24,144 nucleotides of DNA from JAZDKP01 sp043802925 (GTDB lineage: Bacteria; Fibrobacterota; OXYB2-FULL-49-7; JAEUSG01): NCBI GenBank assembly GCA_043802925.1, contig JAZDKP010000186.1, positions 1 to 24,144 on the forward strand, in the 5' to 3' direction. Both the position numbers and the translations under genes were made by a program. Below, piece by piece: positions 1 to 7,548 of the stretch (position 1 is its first letter; each line of letters opens with the position of its first letter). Below the pieces are notes generated by a model. It did no database searches. It was given only the letters and a program-made list of their open reading frames with translations, and was not told the origin of the DNA.

Positions 1-257
1 GAGCGCCTTTTTTTCTTTTTTGCGTCCCGCGCCCGCATGCGTTCGTAGAATTTCAGGGTGGGGGCCGCCTCCTCGGATTTGATTATCAGTGACAGCTCAA
101 ACGGCGAGGTGTACGACCGCTGAATATTGATTTTAAAGGCAGAGGCCGTGTCCGAAATGTCCGGGTACTGCATAGGAGAGACGGCGGTGGAGTGTAGCTG
201 TACGCAGGCCAGCAGGAGAAGAGCGCTGACACGTAAAACAGACGTTACCCATAACAT
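1..257 (-). CDS. Putative lipoprotein, 3' end cut by window edge
   Basis: An open frame starts at the ATG complementary to 255-257 and runs off the left edge (85 codons seen). The N-terminus is a classic bacterial lipoprotein signal: a short start, then SALLLLAC with the lipobox cysteine at residue 18, so the product should be lipid-anchored in the cell envelope. The visible mature part (about 67 residues) has no motif I recognise and ends in a basic stretch (MRARDAKKKKRR). The gene diverges from the TolC-family gene with only 26 bp between start codons, so a shared envelope role is possible but unproven. An in-frame TAA about 20 bp upstream excludes a longer N-terminus. No clear Shine-Dalgarno sequence is visible. 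Confidence 0.6.
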   Translation of the reverse strand, partial: MLWVTSVLRVSALLLLACVQLHSTAVSPMQYPDISDTASAFKINIQRSYTSPFELSLIIKSEEAAPTLKFYERMRARDAKKKKRR

Positions 258-283
258 GGCTTTTAATATATATTTTTACGCCA
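258..283. promoter_or_regulatory. 26-bp divergent start-to-start gap with AT box
   Basis: The two divergent start codons are separated only by this AT-rich spacer, which contains TTTAATATATATTTTTA. It offers -10-like hexamers on both strands (TATATT or similar), but no Shine-Dalgarno sequence for either gene. Transcripts would have to begin at or next to the start codons, or come from promoters inside the opposite gene. That is inference; only the geometry is seen. Confidence 0.35.
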
Positions 284-1597
284 ATGGAAAAGAACGCGTT
301 TTATCCGGCTCTCCTTCCCGCCCTCCTTTTGTTGTGCGCGGTTTCGCTTTTTGCGCAGGAACTGTTGACGGCTGAACAGGCTGTGGCGCTCGCCCTTCGG
401 AACAACTTCGACATCCGGGTCGCGAAAAACCTCTCCGCCATTTCCCAAGAAGGCGATTTCCCCGGCGCGGCAGGCATGCTGCCCAAGGCCACGGCTGCGG
501 TAACGGTCAGCGGTTCAAATAACCGGCTTTCGCAGGAGGCCGCCGCGGGTGGCGTCACCACGACCCCGGACGCCAGGACCTCGAATCTGAACCCGTCACT
601 CACGCTCTCCTGGACCCTTTTCGACGGCCTCAAAATGTTCGCGGTCAAGGGACGTCTCAAGCGGCTTTCAGAAATCAGCGAACTGAACTACCGGGATGCG
701 CTCCAAGGCACGGTGGCGCAGACGCTCACGGCCTATTACGACGTCGTGAGTGCGGTCCAGCAGCGGAAGGGGCTGGCGCAAACCATCACGCTTTCCGAAG
801 AACGGTTCACCATTGCACAGAAAAAATATGATCTCGGTTCCGTTTCCAAGGTCGACCTCCTGCAGGCCCGGCTTGACCTGAACGCGCAGAAAAGCGCGCT
901 TTTATCGCAGGAGAACACACTCACCCGGAAAAGGGCGGCGCTCAACTTTCTCCTCGCGCGCGCGGCCGGGACCCCCTTTACCACGGTCGATACCATTCCC
1001 TTCAACAGCGGGTGGGTGCCCATCGCGGAGGCCGAACTTGATGTGCGCAATTTCCAGCTCCAGGCCGCGCTCAAACGCTTGGAGGCGGCCCGCTTTTCAC
1101 GGCGCGAATTGTACGCGCAGTTCCTGCCTTCGCTTTCCGCCACAGGCGCCTACGGTCTCAGCCAATCGGATTACAACTACGGTCTCAATGCCTCCTCCGA
1201 AACCCGGGGCTTGAGCGGCAGCGCGACCTTGAGCTACCCCCTGTTTAACGGTTTCACGGACTGGCATGCGGCGCGGGCCGCGAATCTGACGCTCGCGAAT
1301 TCGCAGGCCTCGCTCGAAAGCGCCCGGCTTCTGATCCGGTCCGGATATTTTCTCGCGCAGAAGGAATATCTCAAGGCCATGGACATCCTGAAACTGGAGG
1401 AGGAGAACATCCTCCTCGCCGATGAAAACGTGAAGATTGCGCTCGAGCGCTTCCGCCTCGCCCAGACAACGGCCATCGAGTTCGGCACGGCGCAGCAGAG
1501 TTACTTAAGCGCCCTGACCCGTCTTGTAACCGCCCGCTTTAACGCCAAGTCCGCGGAGACCGAGCTTCTGCGCCTGCAGGGCGCGCTGGTGAAGTAG
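284..1597 (+). CDS. TolC-family outer-membrane efflux protein
   Basis: The 437-residue product matches the outer-membrane efflux protein (OEP/TolC) family in length and layout. A signal peptide covers residues 1-25 (LLPALLLLCAVSLFAQ). The mature protein opens with LTAEQAVALALRNN, the usual start of the first OEP repeat. Long alpha-helical stretches rich in Leu, Ala, Gln and Glu alternate with membrane-strand segments (PSLTLSWTLFDG; later SATLSYPLFNGF), giving the two-repeat structure of a trimeric export duct. Such proteins carry substrates across the outer membrane for RND, ABC (MacAB) or type I systems. No inner-membrane partner lies next to it, although a MacB-like ABC pair sits about 20 kb away. 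No in-frame alternative start exists. Family call is firm; the substrate is unknown. Confidence 0.9.
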   Translation: MEKNAFYPALLPALLLLCAVSLFAQELLTAEQAVALALRNNFDIRVAKNLSAISQEGDFPGAAGMLPKATAAVTVSGSNNRLSQEAAAGGVTTTPDARTSNLNPSLTLSWTLFDGLKMFAVKGRLKRLSEISELNYRDALQGTVAQTLTAYYDVVSAVQQRKGLAQTITLSEERFTIAQKKYDLGSVSKVDLLQARLDLNAQKSALLSQENTLTRKRAALNFLLARAAGTPFTTVDTIPFNSGWVPIAEAELDVRNFQLQAALKRLEAARFSRRELYAQFLPSLSATGAYGLSQSDYNYGLNASSETRGLSGSATLSYPLFNGFTDWHAARAANLTLANSQASLESARLLIRSGYFLAQKEYLKAMDILKLEEENILLADENVKIALERFRLAQTTAIEFGTAQQSYLSALTRLVTARFNAKSAETELLRLQGALVK

Positions 1598-1650
1598 CGG
1601 ACGCTTCCTCCGTCGAATCGATTCAGGCCCGATTTTTCGGTTATTCGGTC

Positions 1651-1679
1651 TTGCTCTGATACGCGGTATTAATTATTTT
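1651..1679 (+). promoter_or_regulatory. Candidate sigma-70 promoter of tRNA-Asn
   Basis: TTGCTC at 1651-1656 and TATTTT at 1674-1679 are separated by 17 bp and end 10 bp before the mature tRNA 5' end. Spacing and position fit a housekeeping promoter, but both hexamers are imperfect. Confidence 0.4.
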
Positions 1680-1689
1680 TACAAAACCT

Positions 1690-1765
1690 TGCCCGATAGC
1701 TCAGTTGGCAGAGCGCTTGGCTGTTAACCAGGATGTCGTAAGTTCGAGTCTTACTCGGGCAGCCA
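1690..1765 (+). tRNA. tRNA-Asn (anticodon GTT)
   Basis: A full cloverleaf can be folded by hand. The 7-bp acceptor is TGCCCGA/TCGGGCA, the D stem GCTC/GAGC, the anticodon stem CTTGG/CCAGG with loop CTGTTAA (anticodon GTT), and the T stem GTAAG/CTTAC with loop TTCGAGT. The discriminator is G and CCA is encoded (1763-1765). The 76-nt length is normal. It has its own hairpin terminator, so it looks like a single-gene unit. AT-rich DNA with an AbiE-like pair starts right behind it, and tRNA 3' ends are common integration sites. Confidence 0.95.
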
Positions 1766-1804
1766 AAAGGGACTTACGCGAAACATGTGTAAGTCCTTTT
1801 TTTA
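1766..1804 (+). terminator. Rho-independent terminator after tRNA-Asn
   Basis: GGACTTAC (1770-1777) pairs with GTAAGTCC (1789-1796) around an 11-nt loop and is followed by a run of seven T. A-rich flanks extend the pairing. It directly follows the encoded CCA. Confidence 0.85.
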
Positions 1805-2080
1805 TTTCGGGTTATAAGCGACAATGGACACCTGATGGACACCGATAGCCCAGAGTCCGTTTTCTCTTTTTTATTAAGTCCAAAAATACCTGTAATCTTT
1901 TACACCAGCAGAATTTCCGTTTGCTTTATAGTTGTCCAAATATTTTAGCAAATACCATCTAAAGCTGGAAGAGAAGAGGAAGGCAATGGAATAATAGCGA
2001 AATGGCAACTCTCTTACCATAATTAATGCATATTACCATACCTATTGATAATACGCATAAATAATGATATATTACTGATT
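1805..2080. other. AT-rich non-coding gap; possible island left edge
   Basis: No convincing gene is seen in these 276 bp. The stretch is much more AT-rich than the genes to the left. A direct repeat TGGACACC-TGA-TGGACACC lies near its start (about 1824-1842). This could be a leftover of an integration region, but no integrase gene and no second copy of the tRNA 3' end were found in the window. It must carry the promoter for the downstream pair, but no clear -35/-10 set stands out. Confidence 0.4.
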
Positions 2081-3073
2081 ATGAATGTAATACAACACTC
2101 GTTAGCCGACTACTTGTTTGAGTTGCTCGGTGTAAGAATGAAGCTCGAAAAGTGGCGCGAGATTGACAATTTACCAAGATTCCTGGCCGATTTATATGAT
2201 GTATTCACTACGGTTTTTCTCGAACGAAAACATCTTTTTATCCTCTGCAAGAACGAAGATGAAAATACCCCAGCATCCATACAGAAGCATGTGGGCATAA
2301 TAAGGGATAAGTGGCAAGGAGAAGTTGTCTTTGTATGTGGGACAATTTCCCACCACAATCGTAAGCGTTTGATTGAATACAAAGTCCCTTTTGTAATACC
2401 TGGAAACCAACTTTACCTGCCCGATTTGGGGGTTGCCCTTCGGGAACACTTCAGGCAAATCCGCAAAGAAAAGCACCTGCTCAGTCCTTCTGCTCAGGTT
2501 GTACTTCTTCATGCTATTATCAACAATGATTATGGCCCTAACTCATCAATCCAACTCATCACCAAGCTCCATTATTCACCGATGACCATCGCTCGCGCCA
2601 TAGATGAAATTGAAGTGTCAGGATTGGGTGTTGTAGAAAGTAAAGGGCGCGAAAAAGGCCTTAAATTTGATTTGCGCAACAAGGGACTTTGGGAAAAGGC
2701 GCTCCCCGTTCTTCGTAGCCCGGTGAAAAGGATTGTGTTTCTGCATCTGTTGAATAAAGTCCCGGCTTATCCAAAGGCGGGACTAACAGCTTTGGCAGAA
2801 AGAACGATGTTGGCTGAGCCAAACAATCCAGTTTATGCAATAAGCGCTGAGGAATGGAAGTCGCTTAATTCAAAGAAAAGAATAGAAAGTGCTCCGCATG
2901 CTGAACCTGGAGCTGTTTCATTTGAGATTTGGCGCTATGCTCCCGCGATTCTAGGAAACAACAAATTGGTAGACCCCCTATCGTTATATCTTAGCATTAT
3001 GCACGAAGAGGATGAACGGGTTGTCGGTGAGGCTGAATCAATGCTGGAGGATTTCTTTGATAAAAGGACTTAA
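2081..3073 (+). CDS. Winged-helix protein, putative antitoxin of AbiE-like pair
   Basis: The 330-residue product has three visible parts. An N-terminal alpha/beta region (1-130) includes VVFVCGTISHHNRKRLIE and GNQLYLPDLGVALREHF. A winged helix-turn-helix follows (about 135-200) with the recognition-like segment YSPMTIARAIDEIE. A C-terminal domain (about 205-330) contains VYAISAEEWKSL and VDPLSLYLSIMHEEDERV. I recognise it as the MarR-like regulator type found beside nucleotidyltransferases in FCB and other bacteria. Pairing with the overlapping nucleotidyltransferase suggests the antitoxin/autorepressor role of AbiEi, though here the HTH is central rather than N-terminal. I chose the ATG at 2081; a TTG 36 bp upstream (2045) is possible. 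Neither has a good ribosome-binding site. The gene is AT-rich compared with its neighbours. Confidence 0.65.
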   Translation: MNVIQHSLADYLFELLGVRMKLEKWREIDNLPRFLADLYDVFTTVFLERKHLFILCKNEDENTPASIQKHVGIIRDKWQGEVVFVCGTISHHNRKRLIEYKVPFVIPGNQLYLPDLGVALREHFRQIRKEKHLLSPSAQVVLLHAIINNDYGPNSSIQLITKLHYSPMTIARAIDEIEVSGLGVVESKGREKGLKFDLRNKGLWEKALPVLRSPVKRIVFLHLLNKVPAYPKAGLTALAERTMLAEPNNPVYAISAEEWKSLNSKKRIESAPHAEPGAVSFEIWRYAPAILGNNKLVDPLSLYLSIMHEEDERVVGEAESMLEDFFDKRT

Positions 3074-3815
3074 AGTTTTTCAAAAGCATTTCGGTCCGTT
3101 GAAAGATTCATTTGTAATCATTGGCGGAACCGCCTGTTCTTTGGTCTTGGAGAGTGGTAACGCGGAGTTCCGATCCACCAAAGACATTGACATGGTTCTG
3201 CATATCGAAGTTTTAGACCAGGCGTTTTACGAATCGTTTAAAAAGTTTGTCGCGAATGGGGGCTATTCCAATATACAGAAAAGCAGAGGCAAAAAAGTAT
3301 TTTATCGTTTTCAGGAGCCAAAGAATAAAGATTATCCGGAAATTGTTGAACTCTTTTCAAGAAAACCGGAGGCAATCAATCTCAAACTTACGCAATATAT
3401 TACACCTATTCCCGCCCCTGAAGAGGTCTCTGATTTGTCAGCCATCCTTATGAAGGCGGAGTATTATGAGCTCATCTTTTCAAGGAAAACGGAAATTTCC
3501 GGGTTGCCCGTTGCCCCGGCAGAAATACTTATCCCCTTTAAAGCCCATGCGTGGTTGGTGCTGACCCATTTAAAAACGAAGGGGAAGGACATCAAGGATG
3601 AAGATATTAAAAAACACAAAAGAGATGTGTTTCGACTTTCACAAATCATACCAAAAAACCAAAGGATTGATCTCCCGGATTCCGTTGGGCAGGATTTGGC
3701 TGAATTCCTGACGGAAACAGAAAAAGTTCCATTCAGTCTTAAACCCTTTAAAATTCGTCGTTCTTTTTCAGATGTAATCGCGGGTTTACGCGCCAACTAC
3801 AACCTGGTGGCATAA
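3057..3815 (+). CDS. AbiEii-like nucleotidyltransferase, putative toxin
   Basis: The 252-residue product carries a nucleotidyltransferase core: IIGGTACSLVLE (GG at residues 23-24) followed by TKDIDMVL, with the metal-binding DxD at D43 and D45. This matches the AbiEii/AbiGii (MNT-like) fold, in which the toxin transfers nucleotides to a target RNA such as tRNA in known members. The C-terminal half (LLxPxxI-type region APAEILIPFKAHAWL, then KKHKRDVFRL) also resembles AbiEii-like proteins. I chose the TTG at 3057 because GGAGG sits 6 bp upstream; an upstream ATG at 3012 would overlap the partner by 62 bp. With the TTG start the two genes overlap by 17 bp, as expected for a toxin-antitoxin operon. 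Toxicity is inferred from family and context. Confidence 0.65.
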   Translation: MIKGLKVFQKHFGPLKDSFVIIGGTACSLVLESGNAEFRSTKDIDMVLHIEVLDQAFYESFKKFVANGGYSNIQKSRGKKVFYRFQEPKNKDYPEIVELFSRKPEAINLKLTQYITPIPAPEEVSDLSAILMKAEYYELIFSRKTEISGLPVAPAEILIPFKAHAWLVLTHLKTKGKDIKDEDIKKHKRDVFRLSQIIPKNQRIDLPDSVGQDLAEFLTETEKVPFSLKPFKIRRSFSDVIAGLRANYNLVA

Positions 3816-5482
3816 TGCGAATTATCGATTCCATAAACCAGGCCATCGCTAAAACAAACGGCCTGCTTCTTCTCAACGGACGAATCGTCTCCCTCGACGA
3901 AAAAAAACCGTTCGCCGGTGCGCTGTATATCCGGGACGGCCGTATCGCGTCGCTGGGCGACGAAAAAACCATCCGCGCCAGCGTACCGGCGCACACCCCC
4001 GTTCTCGATTGCCAAAGCGGCATGGTGATCCCGGGGCTCATCGAAGGTCACGCCCATCTTCTCAAGCTGGGTTACACGATGGCCCGGCTTCCCCTTGCGC
4101 GCGCGAAGACCTTTGACGACATCACGGCCATGGTCCGTGACGCCGTCAAAAAAGCCCGTCCCGGAGAATGGATTTCAGGACGCGGCTGGCATCAGGAAAA
4201 TTGGATCTCCCCGCCGGAGCCCGGCGAAAACGGTTATCCGCTGCATGACGCGTTAACCCAGGCGGCGCCCGACAACCCGGTTCTGCTGGTTCATTCCACG
4301 GGGCATTCGTTACTCGCCAACCGTTGTGCCATGGAAAAAGCCGGTGTGACGCCTTCCACACCGGTTCCGCCGGGTGGCCGCATCCAAAAACGCGCGTCCG
4401 GAGAATTGACCGGCCTCTTTTTCGAGACCGCCATGCCGCTCATCCAAAACGTCATGGACGCGGATCGCGCCAAACGCCCCGCTGCCGAGGCCGAGGTGGA
4501 GGAAAGACGCGCCCTTCACGCCGCCCTCCGGCTCTGCCTCGAAAACGGGATCACGGTTTTCCATGACGCCGGCATCCCCTTCCGGCAGCTCGAAACGCTT
4601 GCTGCCATGGATCGCGCGGATGCGCTCAACATCACGCTGTATGCCATGGTCGGCGAAGACAATGCCGGCCTGCGGAAAAGCCTGAAGGCCTGGCAAGGCT
4701 TTCACGGGAACCGGCTGATTGTCAGGGCGATTAAAAAAACCATGGACGGCGCCATGGGCGCCCACACGGGATGGTTGCTGGAACCGTACACCGACCGTCC
4801 GGACAGCATTGGCGTGCCCGTTATCCCGCCGGCGGAACTGCTTGAAGCCGCGCAAATCGCTTACGACCACGGGTGTCAGCTTTGCACGCACGCCATCGGC
4901 GACCGGGCCAACCGCGAAGCGCTGGACGTCTACGAGGCGTTTTTAAAACAGCATCCGGACGCGGCCCGGCTGCGGTTCCGGATCGAACACGCGCAACACC
5001 TCCACCCCGCGGACATTTCGAGATTCTCACAGCTCGGCGTGACGGTGATGGCGCAGGGGGCGTTCGTGCCGGAGGATTTTCCCTGGATCGTGAAGCGGCT
5101 CGGTGAAAAACGGTGTGCGGAAGGCGCCTTTGTTTACCGCAGTCTCCTGAATCATGGGACCCGGCTGGGCGCAAGTACCGACGCCCCGGTCATCGACATC
5201 AATCCCATGAAAAATATCCACGCCATGGTCGCGCGCACCGGCCCGCACGGCGAACCGTTTTATCCGGAACAGCGCTATACCCGCCTGGAAGCGCTGAAGG
5301 CCTACACGCTCGACAACGCTTACGCCGGATTCATGGAGGACGAACGCGGCACGCTTTCTCCCGGTAAACGGGCGGACATCACTGTGCTTTCCAAAGACAT
5401 CCTGGCTGTTCCGGAAGAGGAAATCCCGCTTGCCCACCCCATTCTCACGCTCGTGGACGGCGTTGTACAATACCGGAAGTGA
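3815..5482 (+). CDS. YtcJ-type metal-dependent amidohydrolase
   Basis: The 555-residue protein is a full-length amidohydrolase of the Amidohydro_3/YtcJ type. Visible landmarks are PGLIEGHAHLL (HxH metal ligands H79 and H81), IKKTMDGAMGAHTGWLLEPY (K307/K308 region), THAIGDRANREALDVY (H359), FRIEHAQHL (H392) and LGASTDAPV (D456). The C-terminus (GTLSPGKRADITVL) returns to the beta-sandwich subdomain started by LLLNGRIVSLDE. The substrate cannot be told from sequence; this group hydrolyses N-acyl or cyclic amide bonds. Its start ATG overlaps the preceding TAA (TAATG), so it is translationally coupled to the AT-rich nucleotidyltransferase gene although its own DNA is GC-rich. About 16 residues precede the usual family start, so part of the N-terminus may have come with the insertion junction. 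Confidence 0.88.
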   Translation: MRIIDSINQAIAKTNGLLLLNGRIVSLDEKKPFAGALYIRDGRIASLGDEKTIRASVPAHTPVLDCQSGMVIPGLIEGHAHLLKLGYTMARLPLARAKTFDDITAMVRDAVKKARPGEWISGRGWHQENWISPPEPGENGYPLHDALTQAAPDNPVLLVHSTGHSLLANRCAMEKAGVTPSTPVPPGGRIQKRASGELTGLFFETAMPLIQNVMDADRAKRPAAEAEVEERRALHAALRLCLENGITVFHDAGIPFRQLETLAAMDRADALNITLYAMVGEDNAGLRKSLKAWQGFHGNRLIVRAIKKTMDGAMGAHTGWLLEPYTDRPDSIGVPVIPPAELLEAAQIAYDHGCQLCTHAIGDRANREALDVYEAFLKQHPDAARLRFRIEHAQHLHPADISRFSQLGVTVMAQGAFVPEDFPWIVKRLGEKRCAEGAFVYRSLLNHGTRLGASTDAPVIDINPMKNIHAMVARTGPHGEPFYPEQRYTRLEALKAYTLDNAYAGFMEDERGTLSPGKRADITVLSKDILAVPEEEIPLAHPILTLVDGVVQYRK

Positions 5483-5520
5483 AGGTTCTTTTTACAAATC
5501 GCACGCGAAAGGAAAATCAC

Positions 5521-6405
5521 ATGCCCGAAGCCGACAATGAAAAAAAAGTGGAAAATTACCACACCCACATTCCCCAAAAAGCCGAAACCTTTTTCCTGAA
5601 AGGTTGCGGGTCGCTCGATTGGGGGATGAAGAACAGGCTGGCGCGCATCTTCAACCCCACGTCGGGCCGGACGGTCATGCTCGCCATCGACCACGGCTAT
5701 TTCCAGGGCCCCACCTCGGGCCTGGAGCGCGTGGACGTGAATATCCTTCCTCTCGTACCCTATGCAGACACGCTGATGCTCACGCGGGGAATCCTCCGGA
5801 GCATCGTTCCCGCCTCAACGCCAAAGTCCATGGTACTCCGGGTTTCCGGCGGCACCAGCATCCTCAAGGAACTCTCGGACGAAGGGTTGGCCATGGACGT
5901 GGAGGACGCCATACGCGTGAACGCGTGTGCCATGGCCGTGCAGGTCTTTATCGGAGGCGAGCACGAACGGGCCTCCATCCTCAACATGACTAAAATGGTG
6001 GATTGGGGCACGCGCTACGGCATCCCCACGCTGGCCGTCACGGCGGTAGGGAAGGACATGAAGCGCGACGCCCGGTATTTCCGGCTCGCCACACGCATCT
6101 GTGCGGAGCTCGGCGCCCACTACGTCAAGACCTATTACGTCGAAGAGGATTTTGAGACCGTCACTGCCTCCTGCCCCGTGCCCATCGTGATGGCGGGCGG
6201 AAAAAAGCTTCCCGAACTCGACGCCCTGAAAATGGCCTATCGCGCGTGCCAGGAAGGCGCGGCCGGGGTCGATATGGGACGCAATATCTTCCAGTCCGAG
6301 TCCCCCATTCCCATGATTCAGGCGGTGCGGGCCGTTGTCCATAATAACGAAACCCCGGAAAAAGCTTTCGCGCTTTATCAGACGCTGGCCAAACAAAAAC
6401 CATGA
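5521..6405 (+). CDS. lsrF: LsrF-type class I aldolase / phosphopentanedione thiolase
   Basis: The 294-residue protein closely follows E. coli LsrF (291 aa) throughout. Shared segments include LKGCG-LDWGM, RIFNP, TVMLA-DHGYFQGP, GILRS-VP, GKDM-RD-RYF-LATRI, KTYYVE, GGKKLPE, GVDMGRNIFQS and AVVH-NET. The active-site set is in register: D57, H58 and the Schiff-base lysine K203. In E. coli, LsrF cleaves the phosphorylated AI-2 derivative 3-hydroxy-2,4-pentanedione-5-phosphate to acetyl-CoA and dihydroxyacetone phosphate. I chose the ATG at 5521 because AAAGGA lies just upstream and the length then equals LsrF; a GTG at 5479 overlapping the previous stop is less likely. No LsrK, LsrG or Lsr transporter is present, so the natural substrate here may differ. 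Confidence 0.88.
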   Translation: MPEADNEKKVENYHTHIPQKAETFFLKGCGSLDWGMKNRLARIFNPTSGRTVMLAIDHGYFQGPTSGLERVDVNILPLVPYADTLMLTRGILRSIVPASTPKSMVLRVSGGTSILKELSDEGLAMDVEDAIRVNACAMAVQVFIGGEHERASILNMTKMVDWGTRYGIPTLAVTAVGKDMKRDARYFRLATRICAELGAHYVKTYYVEEDFETVTASCPVPIVMAGGKKLPELDALKMAYRACQEGAAGVDMGRNIFQSESPIPMIQAVRAVVHNNETPEKAFALYQTLAKQKP

Positions 6406-7427
6406 AAGTCGCCCTGTGGCATAACAACCGGGACATCCGCATCGAAGACGCGCCCCTGCGTCAGCCGGGTCCCGGAGAGATGCTTGTCAAGATCCTTGCG
6501 TGCGGAATCTGCGGCAGCGATGTGGTGGAATGGTACCGCCTGCCCCGCGCGCCGCTTGTACAGGGCCATGAACTTGGGGCCGAGGTAATTGAAGTCGGGG
6601 CCTCGGTCACCCGTTTCAAGCCCGGGGATCGTGTCTTTATCGCGCCCAAAGTGCCCTGCAGTCAATGTCATTACTGTAAAAACGGCCACTCCCCACAATG
6701 CTCTGAAGTCAAGGAACGGCTGCCGGGCGCATTCGCCGAATATATTCTTGTCCCCAAAATTCTGGCCGAACACGGAACGTATCCTCTGCCCGAGGCCCTT
6801 ACTTACGACCAGAGCACGTTCATTGAACCGCTTGCCTGCGCCATCCGGGCCCAACGGCTTGCCGGGCTCAAGGAGGGGCAGTCCGTCCTGGTCCTGGGGT
6901 GCGGGATGTCCGGACTGCTGCATGTTCAGCTTGCGAAATTGAAAAAATGCCGTGTTGCTGCGACCGATATCGACAAAAACAGGCTGGCCTATGCTGAAAA
7001 GTTCGGCGCGGATTTTGCGATCCCGGCAACGGAGGACGTTGCCGGACGATTGAAGGCGTCTCTCGGCAAAAAGGCCGATGTCGTTATCTTATGCACTGCC
7101 GCAATGAGCGCGGTGGAGCAGGCATGGGCCTCTCTCGATAAGGGCGGGACCCTCGTTTTTTTCGCAGTGCCTGGGCCCGAAAAACACGTTGAGATCCCAA
7201 TCAACCAATTCTGGACACAGGAGGTCCGCATCATCACCTCCTACTATTGCGGCCCCCCGGACATCCAGGAGGCCATGGATGTCCTTTCCATCCATGGAAT
7301 TGACGTGGATGGATTGATCACGCACCGGCTTGCCTTGAAGGACATTGCCGAGGGGTTTCGGCGGGTGCTCGAAGGCGGGAAAGCCCTCAAGATCATCATC
7401 AAGCCCCACATGGGCAACCAGGAATAA
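6402..7427 (+). CDS. Zinc-dependent medium-chain alcohol/polyol dehydrogenase
   Basis: The 341-residue product is a medium-chain dehydrogenase of the sorbitol/threonine dehydrogenase type. Catalytic zinc ligands are visible as GICGSD (C37) and GHELG (H56, E57). The structural zinc site is complete: C86, C89, C92 and C100 in CSQCHYCKNGHSPQC. The Rossmann motif is VLVLGCGMSGLLHV (about 163-175), and the acidic residue D189 in ATDID favours NAD over NADP. Its ATG overlaps the aldolase stop (ATGA), showing translational coupling. In one pathway it would oxidise a polyol or hydroxy intermediate before aldolase cleavage; that order is inference and the substrate is unknown. Confidence 0.88.
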   Translation: MKVALWHNNRDIRIEDAPLRQPGPGEMLVKILACGICGSDVVEWYRLPRAPLVQGHELGAEVIEVGASVTRFKPGDRVFIAPKVPCSQCHYCKNGHSPQCSEVKERLPGAFAEYILVPKILAEHGTYPLPEALTYDQSTFIEPLACAIRAQRLAGLKEGQSVLVLGCGMSGLLHVQLAKLKKCRVAATDIDKNRLAYAEKFGADFAIPATEDVAGRLKASLGKKADVVILCTAAMSAVEQAWASLDKGGTLVFFAVPGPEKHVEIPINQFWTQEVRIITSYYCGPPDIQEAMDVLSIHGIDVDGLITHRLALKDIAEGFRRVLEGGKALKIIIKPHMGNQE

Positions 7428-7464
7428 AAGGAATCCTCCCTATCCGCCTGCGATAGGAAACCAA

Positions 7465-7505
7465 AAGACCCTTCCGGTGAATCACTGGAAGGGTCTTCTT
7501 TATTT
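7465..7505. terminator. Strong hairpin terminator, probably bidirectional
   Basis: AAGACCCTTCC (7465-7475) pairs perfectly with GGAAGGGTCTT (7487-7497), and the loop continues pairing (GTGA/TCAC) through a G-T wobble. A T-rich tail follows (CTTTATTTT). It sits between the convergent dehydrogenase gene and the leftward secreted-protein operon; the A-rich left flank would serve as a U-tract for leftward transcripts. Confidence 0.85.
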
Positions 7506-7548
7506 TCGATACCCCCGGGAGTTCTGTTCCGGGGTTGTTCATTAAAAC

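Noticed and set aside
127..375. Small plus-strand frame spanning the lipoprotein start and the TolC start
   Set aside because: It overlaps both divergent genes, has no signal or motif, and the minus-strand lipoprotein signal with lipobox is far more convincing.
2045..2080. TTG start for the winged-helix gene
   Set aside because: It adds 12 residues without a ribosome-binding site; the ATG at 2081 gives the more natural N-terminus. Not excluded.
4310..4891. Long antisense frame opposite the amidohydrolase (and similar ones at 5027-5470 and 5815-6396)
   Set aside because: These are shadows of GC-rich coding DNA with low-complexity or unrecognisable translations; the plus-strand genes carry all family motifs.
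5521..6405. AI-2 quorum-sensing (lsr) operon
   Set aside because: Only the LsrF-type enzyme is present; no kinase, isomerase, receptor or transporter of that system lies nearby.
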